From: Duganella sp. BJB476
GTDB lineage: Bacteria > Pseudomonadota > Gammaproteobacteria > Burkholderiales > Burkholderiaceae_D
DNA: 64,000 bases
Reading direction: 5' to 3'
Assembly (NCBI RefSeq): GCF_003416895.1
Contig: NZ_QVIO01000002.1
Coordinates: 620,001-684,000 of the forward strand
In this document: positions 1 through 7,848 of the stretch, piece by piece
How positions within the stretch are numbered: position 1 is the stretch's first letter
Layout: each line of letters opens with the position of its first letter
Notes under the pieces: model-generated
The model's input: only the letters and a program-made list of their open reading frames with translations
Told to the model about the DNA's origin: nothing
The model's database searches: none
Made by a program: the position numbers and the translations under genes

Positions 1-497
1 GCGCCGTTGGCCGCCTCCAGTAGCCGGTGGCCGCCGTAACCCAGCAGGGTCATCAGGAATTCGCGGTTCAGCACGTGGTCGTCCACGATCAGGATGGTGG
101 CGATGTCGGATTTAGCCGGGGCCGACACCGCCCCGGTCAAGAAAGACTCGATCTGCTTGACGAAGCTGTCCGGCTCGACCGGCTTGCCGATGTAGCCGTC
201 GAAGCCGGCCTCCAGCAGTTTCTCGCGGTCGCCCGCCATCGCCAGCGCCGTCACCGCCAGCGTCGGGATGTGCTTGAGCGCGTCGTCGCCCTTGAGCGCG
301 GCCACCACGCCGTAGCCGTCCAGCTTGGGCAGGTGGACGTCGCAGATGATCAGGTCCGGCACTTCCCGCCGCGCCGCGGCCACGCCGGCCTCGCCATCGC
401 TGGCCGACAAGGGCACGTAGCCGAAGGCGCGCAACAGGTACACCATCAACTCCATGTTGGTGGCATTGTCTTCTATGATCAGGATACGTGCCGACAC
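1..497 (-). CDS. Response regulator with two receiver domains (C-terminus beyond window edge)
   Basis: This is the N-terminal part of a response regulator whose remainder lies left of the window. A first receiver (REC) domain covers about residues 4-122: acidic pair in LIIEDNATN, phospho-acceptor Asp in LIICDVHLPK, conserved Thr in LAVTALAM and Lys in YIGKPVEP. A second REC begins near residue 138 with ILIVDDHVLNR and is cut by the edge. The start is GTG at 497, five bases after a GGGGAG ribosome site. The previous in-frame stretch has no ATG. It lies 16 bp after the kinase gene at 514-1998 and is the probable partner of that kinase. Two REC domains in a row usually precede an output such as GGDEF or HD-GYP, but that part cannot be seen here. 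Confidence 0.85.
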   Translation of the reverse strand, partial: MSARILIIEDNATNMELMVYLLRAFGYVPLSASDGEAGVAAARREVPDLIICDVHLPKLDGYGVVAALKGDDALKHIPTLAVTALAMAGDREKLLEAGFDGYIGKPVEPDSFVKQIESFLTGAVSAPAKSDIATILIVDDHVLNREFLMTLLGYGGHRLLEAANG

Positions 498-513
498 GTT
501 GAGCTCCCCTTAT

Positions 514-1998
514 TCATCGTTCCAGCGGCAGCGCCAGGGTGAAGATGCTCCCCGCGCCAGATTCACTTTCAAACACAATCTCGCCGTGCAGCAGCGCCGC
601 CAGGCGCTGGCTCAGGTGCAGGCCCAGTCCCGTCCCCTCCAGCTGCCGCACCTTGCAGGCGTCGAGCTGGGAGAACGCCTGGAACAGCGTGGCCTGCTCG
701 TCTTCGCCGATGCCGATGCCGCTGTCACTGACGCTGATCGTCGCACAGGCGCGCTCATGAACCGTGCCCTGCTCCAGCCGCACCACGACGCGGCCCTGGT
801 CGGTGAACTTAATCGCATTGTGGAGCAAATTCATCAGTATCTGTTGCAGCGCGCGGCGGTCGGCGACCACGGTCAGGTCGTCCGGCGCGCTGACGAATTC
901 CAGTTCCAGTCCTTTGTGCCGGGCCTGTGGCTCAAACAGCAATAATATCTCGTCGATCACCGCGCGGCATGGCATGGGCTTCAGGTCGAGCGCCAGGGTG
1001 CTGGTTTCAATCTGCGTCAGTTCCAGCAAGTCGTTGATCAAGGATAGCAGATGTCGCGCACTGCTTTGCACGGTCCGCAGCTGTTTTTCCTGGTCATCAT
1101 TAATTGGCCCAGGCAACTTCATCAACATAGTACCCGTAAAACCGATGATCGCGTTCAACGGCGTGCGCAATTCATGCGACATGCCGGTCAGGAAGCGGTC
1201 CTTGGCGGCGTTGGCGCGCGCCAGTTCGGCGTTTTTTTCCTGCAGCGAGCGTTCGATCCGCTTGCGTTCACTGGTGTCGCGGATCGCGCTCATCACCAGC
1301 GTGCCCTCCTCGGTGACGATAGGACTCAGGCTGATCTCGATGGGGAATTCCACGCCGTCGCTGCGCAGGCCGTACAGCTCGCGGCCGCCGCCCATGGGGC
1401 GCGCCACCGGCTGCTCATGGTAGGCGTTGCGGTGCGCCAGGTGGCCAGGCCGGAAGCGCGGCGGCATCAACTGCTCCAGCGCCAGGCCGCGCATGCCGCC
1501 GCTCGGGTAGCCGAACAGCGCCTCGGCCTGCACATTGACCAGCACCACGCGGCCGCCGGCGTTGGCCATGATGATGGCGTCCGGCAGCAACTCCAGCAGG
1601 CCGGCGAAGCGCGCCTGCACCAGCTTGGCGTCGCGCAGCACTTTCAGCGCGGTGACGTCTTTTTTACTCCACAAAATATACTCGGGCCGGCCCTGCTCGT
1701 CATGCACCAGCTTGGACGTGCTGTCGATGTACACCAGCGTGCCGTCCTTGGCGTGGCGCATCGATTCATAGTTGGCGGCGCCGCTCTGCAAGGTTGCCCG
1801 CAGCACGGCGCGCTCGTCGTCGAGCAGGCTGGCGGGTACGATCAGCTCGGCAAGCGTGCGGCCCTGCGTTTCGGCGGCGCTGTAGCCGAAGATGGCTTGC
1901 GCGCCATTGGTCCAGCAGACGACCTCACCGTCCAGCGACGTCAGCACGACAGCGTCGGGCGTTTCGTTCAGGATGAGCGTGCCGAAGTCGGTTGCCAT
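514..1998 (-). CDS. PAS-PAS sensor histidine kinase
   Basis: A 494-residue soluble sensor kinase with no signal peptide or membrane segment. PAS domains lie at about residues 5-120 and 130-250. The second is followed by the usual PAC ending (DTSERKRIE). A short coiled coil leads to a HisKA domain with the phospho-acceptor His at about 275 in MSHELRTPLNAIIGF. The ATPase domain follows with an N box (LMNLLHNAIKF), G1 (DSGIGIG) and G2 (GTGLGLHLS). All catalytic motifs look intact. It probably senses an intracellular signal and passes phosphate to the response regulator that starts 16 bp downstream. The ligand cannot be inferred from the sequence. Confidence 0.9.
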   Translation of the reverse strand: MATDFGTLILNETPDAVVLTSLDGEVVCWTNGAQAIFGYSAAETQGRTLAELIVPASLLDDERAVLRATLQSGAANYESMRHAKDGTLVYIDSTSKLVHDEQGRPEYILWSKKDVTALKVLRDAKLVQARFAGLLELLPDAIIMANAGGRVVLVNVQAEALFGYPSGGMRGLALEQLMPPRFRPGHLAHRNAYHEQPVARPMGGGRELYGLRSDGVEFPIEISLSPIVTEEGTLVMSAIRDTSERKRIERSLQEKNAELARANAAKDRFLTGMSHELRTPLNAIIGFTGTMLMKLPGPINDDQEKQLRTVQSSARHLLSLINDLLELTQIETSTLALDLKPMPCRAVIDEILLLFEPQARHKGLELEFVSAPDDLTVVADRRALQQILMNLLHNAIKFTDQGRVVVRLEQGTVHERACATISVSDSGIGIGEDEQATLFQAFSQLDACKVRQLEGTGLGLHLSQRLAALLHGEIVFESESGAGSIFTLALPLER

Positions 1999-2070
1999 TG
2001 CGCCGCCTGTTGTTCATGGGTACACATCGATAAACATACAGTAACGAGCAACGCGAATATTCACACAAAA

Positions 2071-3015
2071 TCACAATCGGGCCACGGAGGCGATTTCGTC
2101 CAGGGCGCAGCGCAGGATGACGGGGTGGCGGCCCAGCGCCACATGGCCTATGGCGCCGAATTCCAGGTTGCGCGCGCCCGGCAGCGCGCCGGAATCCTGC
2201 GGCGCGACGATGTTGTCATGGACAGAATAGATGGAGCTGAACAGGCCGCGTTGCAAATTTGCCTCAGATGCGGCCAGCGCCGCCAGCCACTCGCTGCGGT
2301 AGCGCATTTGCACGGCGTTGCCGCCCGGTCCGAAATGGGCCAGCGCGGTGCCGTGATGCGGCGTGCCCAGCGTGATCACGCGCGCCACGGCGGCCGCGCC
2401 GTAACGCCGCAACCAGGCGCGCGCCACCAGCCCGCCCATGCTGTGGCCGACGATGATGACTTGCGCGCTGCCAGTCGCCGCGCACAGCCGCTCGATGGCG
2501 GCCTGCACCTGCGGCGCGTAGGCGTCGATCGAGGCGCCCGGCGGTTCCAGGTCGATGCCGTAGTGGCTGATGCCGGCGCGCGCCAGTTGCGCGCTCAGCG
2601 GCCGCCAGTAGCCGCTGTTGCAGGCGTAGCCGTGGATCAGCAGCACCGGCAGGCCGCGCGCCTGCGGCTGCAACTGCATGCCGAGCGGACGCAGCATGTA
2701 GTAGGTCGAGGCCAGCATCGAGGCGCTGAATTCGTGCAGGAACAGGCTGGCGGCGCGGGCCGGATTGAGCGCGTGCGCGGCCGGCGTGGGCGCGCCCTTG
2801 CCGGCGCGCGAGCTGAGCAGGAAGTTGTTGACCGACAGCGCCACCCGCACCAGCAGCACGGCAGCCAGGCCGATGGCGAGGTAGGCCAGCGCCGTCAGCG
2901 GCGCATTGAGCGCAGTTTGCCAGGCCGGCCGCCACAGTTGGTACAGGCCGGCCGCCAGCGCCAGCGCGGCGCCGGCTTGCACTGCCAGCAACAGGATAAT
3001 CCAGCGTTTGATCAT
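2071..3015 (-). CDS. Membrane-anchored alpha/beta hydrolase (lipase/esterase-like)
   Basis: A 314-residue alpha/beta hydrolase. Two hydrophobic helices at the N-terminus (about residues 4-25 and 40-60) suggest anchoring in the inner membrane. The oxyanion stretch VLLIHGYACN is followed by a nucleophile elbow GHSMGG (Ser) and a C-terminal His in FGAIGHVAL. It resembles triacylglycerol lipase or PGAP1-like esterases, but the substrate is unknown. The reading frame is open further upstream, but ATG 3015 (start of MIKRWIILLL) is preferred because the extension is an antisense-like Arg-rich stretch. It follows the GMC oxidoreductase gene by 29 bp on the same strand and may be the third gene of that operon. 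Confidence 0.8.
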   Translation of the reverse strand: MIKRWIILLLAVQAGAALALAAGLYQLWRPAWQTALNAPLTALAYLAIGLAAVLLVRVALSVNNFLLSSRAGKGAPTPAAHALNPARAASLFLHEFSASMLASTYYMLRPLGMQLQPQARGLPVLLIHGYACNSGYWRPLSAQLARAGISHYGIDLEPPGASIDAYAPQVQAAIERLCAATGSAQVIIVGHSMGGLVARAWLRRYGAAAVARVITLGTPHHGTALAHFGPGGNAVQMRYRSEWLAALAASEANLQRGLFSSIYSVHDNIVAPQDSGALPGARNLEFGAIGHVALGRHPVILRCALDEIASVARL

Positions 3016-3044
3016 GCCGCCATCATACCCCCCCGCCGGCAGGA

Positions 3045-4700
3045 TCAGGTGCGCAACGGCCGGGCCGCCGGCTTGCCGGTCAGCTGCTGCGCCAGGCCGC
3101 TGGCCAGCCGCGCCACCACGCCGAAGATCGACAGCTGCGGATTGGCGCCAATCGAGGTCGGGAACAGCGAGCCGTCGTACACCGACAGGTTGGCCAGGCC
3201 GTGGTAGCGGCCGTCGGCGCCGCACACGCCCTGGCGCTCGTCGTCCGACATGGTGCAGCCGCCCATCACGTGGGCCGACACCACCCGCGTCGCCAGCAGC
3301 TTGAGCGGCAGCGCGGCGATGCCGGCCTTGGCCTGCGCCCAGCTGGTGTAGCGCGGCGCCGACTCGTGCACCGGCGACACATCCTGCGCGCCGGCGGCGA
3401 ACTGAATCTCGGCCATCGTCAGGAAGGCGCGGCGCGCACCGTCCCAGATGAAATCGCTGATCGGATAATCGAGCACCGGCGCGCCGTGGCTGTCGAGCGC
3501 CACGCTGCCGCCGGGCGCGTCGGCGTGGAAACCGTCGCGCAGCAGCGCCAGGATGGCCTGCTTGTGCGGGAACTGCGCCATGTCGCCGGCGTGCTGGGCG
3601 CCGAAGCCGGCGGTGGTGGTCGCCAGCAGCAACGGATGCAGCGGCGGCACTTCCAGCTTGTAACCCATGGCGCCGTCGATCGGATTATTGTGCAGGAAGT
3701 GATCGGAGTACACCGTCTGCGGCGCGCCGGCGTAGCCGTCCACGCGCTGGTCGAAGGTGCCGGCCGAGATCACCACCGGATGCAGGAAGGTGCGCTTGCC
3801 CAGCAGGCCGTGCGGATCGGGCGCGCCCGAGCGCAGCAGCAGCGCCGGCGAGTTGATGGCGCCGCCGGCGACGATGTAGTGTTTGGCGCGCAGCGTGATA
3901 CGGCGGCCGGTCGGCGCGCGGCCGGCGTCGTCCAGCGCCACGCAATCGAGCTGCGCCACCTTGTCGCCCTGGATCACGAAGCGCTCGGCGCGGGCGCGCG
4001 TCAGCAGGGTCGCGCCCTGGGTCAGCGCGCCAGGAATGGTGGTCACCAGCATCGACTGCTTGGCGTTGGTCGGGCAGCCCATGCCGCAGTAGCCCAGGTT
4101 CCAGCAGCCGTTGACGTTGCGCCGTATCAGCCCGGTCGGGATGCCCAGCTTGGCGGCGCCGCGGCGCAGCAGGTCGTTGTTCTCGTTGGGCGCGGCGGCC
4201 CAGTCGCTGATGTTGAGGCGCTGCTCCATCATGCCGAACCACGGCGCCAGTTTTTCCGGCGTGTAGTCCTTTAAACCATACTGTTTAGTCCAATACGCCA
4301 GCGTGATGTCGGGTGTGCGGAAGCTGCTGGTCCAGTTGACGGTGGTGGTGCCGCCGACGGTGCGGCCCTGCAGGATGTTGATGCCCTTGTCGCGCGTCTT
4401 GCGCGCAGCCGATTCCTGGTACAGCTGCGGGTAGGCTTCGGCCTCCTTCATGTTGAAGTCGGACGAGGAGCGCAGCGCGCCCTCCTCGACGATCAGCACG
4501 CGCAGGCCGGACAGCGCCAGAATCTCGGCGCTGACGCCGCCGCCGGCGCCGCTGCCGACGATGATCACGTCGGCTTCCAGCGTCAGGTCGGCGTCCAGCC
4601 GCGCGCAGTCGGTGACGCGCCAGCCGGCGGCCAGGCCGGCCCGGATCGGGTCGGGTATCGGGCCTTTGGCGGCGGCGATCGGGATATTGGTGTTGGTCAT
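3045..4700 (-). CDS. GMC family FAD-dependent oxidoreductase
   Basis: A 551-residue glucose-methanol-choline oxidoreductase. The FAD-binding Rossmann motif GSGAGGG lies at residues 49-55 after a hydrophobic strand (ADVIIVGSG). The middle has a Cys-rich segment (NLGYCGMGCPTNAKQS) typical of long-chain alcohol oxidase-like members. The C-terminus has the catalytic His (SAHVMGGCTM) and the closing NPQLSI Asn motif. ATG 4700 follows AAGGAG and overlaps the stop of the Tat-signal subunit gene (ATGA), so the two genes are translationally coupled. In such pairs the flavoprotein is usually carried through the Tat system by the small subunit. The natural substrate (alcohol, sterol or sugar) is not decidable from the sequence. 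Confidence 0.88.
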   Translation of the reverse strand: MTNTNIPIAAAKGPIPDPIRAGLAAGWRVTDCARLDADLTLEADVIIVGSGAGGGVSAEILALSGLRVLIVEEGALRSSSDFNMKEAEAYPQLYQESAARKTRDKGINILQGRTVGGTTTVNWTSSFRTPDITLAYWTKQYGLKDYTPEKLAPWFGMMEQRLNISDWAAAPNENNDLLRRGAAKLGIPTGLIRRNVNGCWNLGYCGMGCPTNAKQSMLVTTIPGALTQGATLLTRARAERFVIQGDKVAQLDCVALDDAGRAPTGRRITLRAKHYIVAGGAINSPALLLRSGAPDPHGLLGKRTFLHPVVISAGTFDQRVDGYAGAPQTVYSDHFLHNNPIDGAMGYKLEVPPLHPLLLATTTAGFGAQHAGDMAQFPHKQAILALLRDGFHADAPGGSVALDSHGAPVLDYPISDFIWDGARRAFLTMAEIQFAAGAQDVSPVHESAPRYTSWAQAKAGIAALPLKLLATRVVSAHVMGGCTMSDDERQGVCGADGRYHGLANLSVYDGSLFPTSIGANPQLSIFGVVARLASGLAQQLTGKPAARPLRT

Positions 4701-5221
4701 TTCTGCAGCTCCTTCAGCGGACCGGGATAGCCGATCGCGGCCCACGACGACGGCTCCGCATACCACGGGCCGAGGATCAGGTCATGCAAGGCCAGGTAGG
4801 CCGTTTGCAGCGCGTCGAGACGATGATGGCGCCAGCTTTCCAGGAAGGCCGCGACCTGCTGCGGCGCGGCCTGCTCCCAGCTGCCGGACACGCCGGCCAG
4901 CCAGCGCCGCGCGGGCGCCAGCGCCAGCAGGCCGAACAAGTCCTGCACTTCTTTTTGCGTGCCCAGCGGCAGGCCGTGGATGGCGGCCAGCGTGCGCGTC
5001 ATGGCCGCCTCCAGCGCCGCCGCGCGCGCGGTGGCCTCGATCGGCAGCACCGGGCCCAGCATCGCCGGCACGATGGCGGCCAGCACGGCCTTGGCATCGC
5101 CGTCCAGCGTGAAGGGATGGGGGAGCGCCGGCGGGTTCGCCAGGCGATAGATGGCGCCGCCGACTGCGAGGGTGATCGCAGCGGCCGCGCCGATCTTGAG
5201 GAAAGATCTGCGGGTAGTCAT
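4697..5221 (-). CDS. Tat-signal small subunit (gluconate 2-dehydrogenase subunit 3-like)
   Basis: A 174-residue protein starting with a twin-arginine signal (RRSFLKIGAAAAI), so it is predicted to be exported folded by Tat. The rest matches the size and style of the gluconate 2-dehydrogenase subunit 3 family, which accompanies periplasmic GMC dehydrogenases as a helper or escort subunit. The GMC gene begins inside its stop codon. No cytochrome c subunit gene is adjacent, unlike the three-subunit dehydrogenases, so electrons must go elsewhere or to oxygen. The ATG at 5221 is directly upstream of the Tat motif, which supports the start. Confidence 0.82.
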   Translation of the reverse strand: MTTRRSFLKIGAAAAITLAVGGAIYRLANPPALPHPFTLDGDAKAVLAAIVPAMLGPVLPIEATARAAALEAAMTRTLAAIHGLPLGTQKEVQDLFGLLALAPARRWLAGVSGSWEQAAPQQVAAFLESWRHHRLDALQTAYLALHDLILGPWYAEPSSWAAIGYPGPLKELQK

Positions 5222-5314
5222 GTCTCCGTCCGTCTCGTTTTTTTAATCCAGCTAGTGTACGTGAACGGGCGGACAACCTTGCGCGCAAAAAATAGAGTAA
5301 GGCGTCTAGTCGGA

Positions 5315-5575
5315 TCAGGCGCGGATTTTGTCTCCAGCTGCAACCAGTTTCATTGCACGCTCACCCAGCCCGACGGTCAGGCTCAGCAAACCGTCAGAAC
5401 GATCGCCACCACAGAGGAGCACACCCTTGACATGCACGGGTATGCTTTGCCCATCATGCAACAGCAAAGCGGAGGAGTCTGCCCTTACCCGCCCTTCGAG
5501 AATTCTCCCGTCCAGGATTCCAATTTGCGCATTATCGACTTTTCTGACCTTCGTAACTTCAAACGTATATCCCAT
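5315..5575 (-). CDS. Small EF-Tu domain-2-like beta-barrel protein
   Basis: An 86-residue protein. The pattern YTFEVTKVRKV, ILDGRILEGRV, then a hydrophobic VHVKGVLL and a closing AGDKIRA resembles the second (beta-barrel) domain of translation GTPases such as EF-Tu, standing alone without a GTPase. The ATG at 5575 has a strong GGAGG site seven bases before it. The first 91 bp overlap the 3' end of the upstream gene (5485-6045) in another frame. Together with the lower GC of both genes, this suggests a co-inherited pair. It could act as a partner or immunity-type protein of the upstream protein. That role is inference only. Confidence 0.7.
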   Translation of the reverse strand: MGYTFEVTKVRKVDNAQIGILDGRILEGRVRADSSALLLHDGQSIPVHVKGVLLCGGDRSDGLLSLTVGLGERAMKLVAAGDKIRA

Positions 5576-6045
5576 GACAGGCCTCCGTGTTTCCGCGCCG
5601 CGCTCAAGAAGCGCCGCAACCTGGCGCTGGTTTCATTCCTCTCGACGCTGGGCAGGCCCCACCGCTTGGCGTTCTGCTGAAGAACTCTTGCAATCATGTA
5701 CTCCATTGCGACGTCAGCCAGCATGTTTCCGCCCAAGCCCACGATATCATTGTAGATCCCTTGGTGGAACTGCAAAGCGTGACCTGCCTCCTCCAACAAA
5801 GTCGAGCGACTGGGATTTCGTCGCACGAAAATAACCTCAGACGAAAAGCAGCAGGCGGCAGCGGACTGCCAATTCAAAAATCGGCGGGCTTCCAGATCTT
5901 GATAGATATTGGGAAGCCGGACTGACTCCGGCCTTTTCCGCTGGTGGAAATAACCGCGCAGATCCTGGCGCATGCATCGAACCACCCTCTTGATCATTGC
6001 ACGGTGTATCGGCCGGCCATTAATAATCCGTATTCTGAGCAGCAT
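5485..6045 (-). CDS. Putative metallopeptidase-like (toxin-type) protein
   Basis: A 186-residue protein starting at ATG 6045 after a good AAGGAG site. A central motif, LLEEAGHALQFHQG (residues 83-96), looks like a zincin helix with Glu in place of the first His. It is followed by EYMIARVLQQNAKRWGL from residue 115. This spacing is reminiscent of metallopeptidase-type domains found at the ends of polymorphic toxins (HExxH or ExxH, then an E-Y-x-I-A helix), but here the domain is free-standing with no secretion signal. Lower GC and more varied codons than the neighbours suggest transfer. The gene overlaps the following 86-residue gene by 91 bp. The assignment to a toxin family is tentative. Confidence 0.6.
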   Translation of the reverse strand: MLLRIRIINGRPIHRAMIKRVVRCMRQDLRGYFHQRKRPESVRLPNIYQDLEARRFLNWQSAAACCFSSEVIFVRRNPSRSTLLEEAGHALQFHQGIYNDIVGLGGNMLADVAMEYMIARVLQQNAKRWGLPSVERNETSARLRRFLSAARKHGGLSWDIRLKLRRSEKSIMRKLESWTGEFSKGG

Positions 6046-6151
6046 TGGAGCTCCTTGCGTCTGCCAAGCTTAGTGCAAACGACGAAGCATCAAAACGACA
6101 AGGAGCAATTCCAACGCATGGACCCGGCGTACTGTTTGGCGGTTGCGGCTC

Positions 6152-6940
6152 TCAGTCTTTGCGCTTGCCCACCATGTGGCGGGCGATGCCGCGCAGGATG
6201 TTGACTTCCTCGGTTTCCAGTTGGGCGCGGGCGAACATGCGCTTGAGGCGCGGCATCAGCTTGCGCGGGTTGCCGGCGTCGAGGAAGCCGATCTCCACCA
6301 GCGACTGCTCCAGGTGCTGGTACATGCCCTCGATCTGCGCGGCGCTGGCGGCCTCGCCCTGGAAGCCGATCTCGTTGGCGTCGCCGCTCGGCTGGCGTGT
6401 ATTCATAGCCGGCGGCGCGCCGTCCAGCACCGCCATCCGGCATTCGTAGGCCAGCACTTGCGCCGCCTGCGACAGGTTCAATGACGAGTAGTCCGGGTTG
6501 GCTGGAATATTGATCAAAACATTACATTTCTCGACGATCTCATTCGGCAGGCCGAAACGCTCGTTGCCGAAAATGAGGGCAGCGTGCAGTTCCGGCTGGG
6601 CCGCCAGTTGCCCCGCCACCTCGCGCGGGGTCAGCACCGGCGGCGAATATTCGCGCAGCCGGGCCGACACGGCGGCGGCGAAATTGATGCCGTCCAGCGC
6701 CTCGGCCATGCTGCCGACCACCCGCGCGCCGGCCAGGATGTCGCCGGCGCCGCTGGCGAAGGCCACAGCCTCCGGGTCTTGCAGCGCGTGTTCGAAGCGG
6801 GGCGTCACCAGCACCAGATCGCTGAAACCCATGGTTTTCATGGCTCGCGCCACGGCGCCGATATTACCCGCGCGGCTGGTCTCGACCAGAATAAATCGCA
6901 GCTGTTTGAAAAGGTTGGTGTTGATTACTGGCAGGTTCAT
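6152..6940 (-). CDS. trmJ: tRNA (cytidine/uridine-2'-O-)-methyltransferase TrmJ
   Basis: A 262-residue SPOUT-class RNA methyltransferase. The N-terminus FILVETSRAGNIGAVARAM carries the Asn-Arg motif for RNA binding and catalysis. The knot motifs ALIFGNERFGLPNEI and PANPDYSSLNLSQA form the SAM site. The C-terminal extension (about residues 170-262) is the helical TrmJ-type tail. It methylates the 2'-OH of nucleotide 32 in several tRNAs. It is divergent from suhB, as is common in betaproteobacteria, but here a Cache-domain gene lies between them and the 5' end of trmJ with its upstream region is duplicated (see repeat entries). The start at ATG 6940 is supported by the family N-terminus, which begins soon after. 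Confidence 0.9.
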   Translation of the reverse strand: MNLPVINTNLFKQLRFILVETSRAGNIGAVARAMKTMGFSDLVLVTPRFEHALQDPEAVAFASGAGDILAGARVVGSMAEALDGINFAAAVSARLREYSPPVLTPREVAGQLAAQPELHAALIFGNERFGLPNEIVEKCNVLINIPANPDYSSLNLSQAAQVLAYECRMAVLDGAPPAMNTRQPSGDANEIGFQGEAASAAQIEGMYQHLEQSLVEIGFLDAGNPRKLMPRLKRMFARAQLETEEVNILRGIARHMVGKRKD

Positions 6941-7043
6941 TTAAATTAAAATAGCGCTATCGCGCGGTATCGATACACAAATTGCAAGATTACCAAGCGG
7001 CCGAACCGGCCCTGCGCAAACCCGGATTTTACCCTGTTGGCGC
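6878..7043. repeat. Direct repeat copy A: trmJ 5' end and promoter region
   Basis: This segment holds the first about 63 bases of trmJ and its upstream region. It is repeated with mismatches and one roughly 35-bp deletion at 7626-7752. The best-matching part is 6878-6983 (106 bp) against 7626-7727 (102 bp). It includes the string AGCGCTAT and a shared GCGCGGTATCGATACAC. A second matching block, GGATTTTACCxTGT, lies at 7023-7038 in this copy. Confidence 0.85.
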
Positions 7044-7156
7044 GCGCCTGCGCCGCCAAGGTTATTCTTGTGAGCGGCAAACTTAGGGCGTAGCATGGAC
7101 TTACCCGACCGCACGGCGCCGCCGCGCCGGCCGCCACATCCAACGGGGAGCATCTC

Positions 7157-7618
7157 ATGCGACACTTTCTCAAGGCCGTCACGCTGGTTCTGGCGTGCAT
7201 GATGTCAAATGCCATGGCGGCCGATGCGGGCGGGCGTGCCAGCGCCGACGAGGCGGTGGCCATGGTCAAGAAGGCGGTGGCCTATTTAAAGGCCAACGGC
7301 AAGGACAAGGCTTTTGCGGAATTCAACAATCCCGGCGGGCAATTCGTCGACCGCAACCTGTATATCTTCGTCTACGACATGAACGGCACCTGTGTCGCGA
7401 TCGGCAACAATCCTCGCATGATAGGCAAGGTCCTGATCGACCTGCGCGATCCGGACGGGGTGTTCCAGGTCCGGCGCTTCATCGAGGTGGCCAACACGAG
7501 CGGCCACGGCTGGGTCGACTACAAATGGCCCAATCCCGTCAGCAAGGTGATGGAAGCCAAGTCGAGCTATGTCGAAAAAGCCGACGAGTTTGTCATCGGC
7601 GCGGGCATCTACAAATAG
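7157..7618 (+). CDS. Periplasmic Cache-domain protein
   Basis: A 153-residue secreted protein. The signal peptide is about residues 1-21 (cleavage after AMA). The rest is a single small Cache-type sensor domain with the usual features: a helix (AVAMVKKAVAYL), then FVDRNLYIFVYDMNGTCVAIG, a GKVLIDLRDPDG loop, and GHGWVDYKWPNP before a final VIGAGIY strand. The ATG at 7157 follows GGGGAG. It has no transmembrane or output domain, so it would act as a free periplasmic ligand-binding protein. It sits between the two copies of the trmJ/suhB intergenic region and so appears to have been inserted there. Confidence 0.82.
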   Translation: MRHFLKAVTLVLACMMSNAMAADAGGRASADEAVAMVKKAVAYLKANGKDKAFAEFNNPGGQFVDRNLYIFVYDMNGTCVAIGNNPRMIGKVLIDLRDPDGVFQVRRFIEVANTSGHGWVDYKWPNPVSKVMEAKSSYVEKADEFVIGAGIYK

Positions 7619-7625
7619 CGCCGGC

Positions 7626-7752
7626 GGTCTCGGCCAGGATAAAATCACCGCTGTTTGAAAAGATTGGTGTTGATTTGAGGCAGGTTCATTTAAAATAGCG
7701 CTATTGCGCGGTATCGATACACAAATTCCCCGGGATTTTACCTTGTCGGCGC
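7626..7752. repeat. Direct repeat copy B: decayed trmJ 5' end upstream of suhB
   Basis: Second copy of the 6878-7043 segment. Read on the minus strand it keeps the trmJ start (MNLP, then INTNLFKQ) but meets an in-frame TGA after 14 codons, so it is a dead remnant. It lies about 100 bp before the suhB start and so probably retains the ancestral suhB-side promoter. Confidence 0.85.
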
Positions 7753-7848
7753 CGCTCCGCTCTTTAATTCACTCTTGTACACTTTCGTGCTGCCGGGCAG
7801 GCTGAGGCCCCCGGTGGGCGTTAGCGTTCTTTTAACGGAAAAGCTTAC

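Noticed and set aside
1051..3207. Long plus-strand frame of 718 codons opposite the kinase and hydrolase genes
   Set aside because: It runs antisense over two clear genes and translates to a His/Gln/Arg-rich product without domain, a usual shadow in GC-rich DNA.
2071..3225. Start of the alpha/beta hydrolase at 3225
   Set aside because: The extra 70 residues are Arg-rich antisense of the GMC gene end; the membrane helix begins at 3015.
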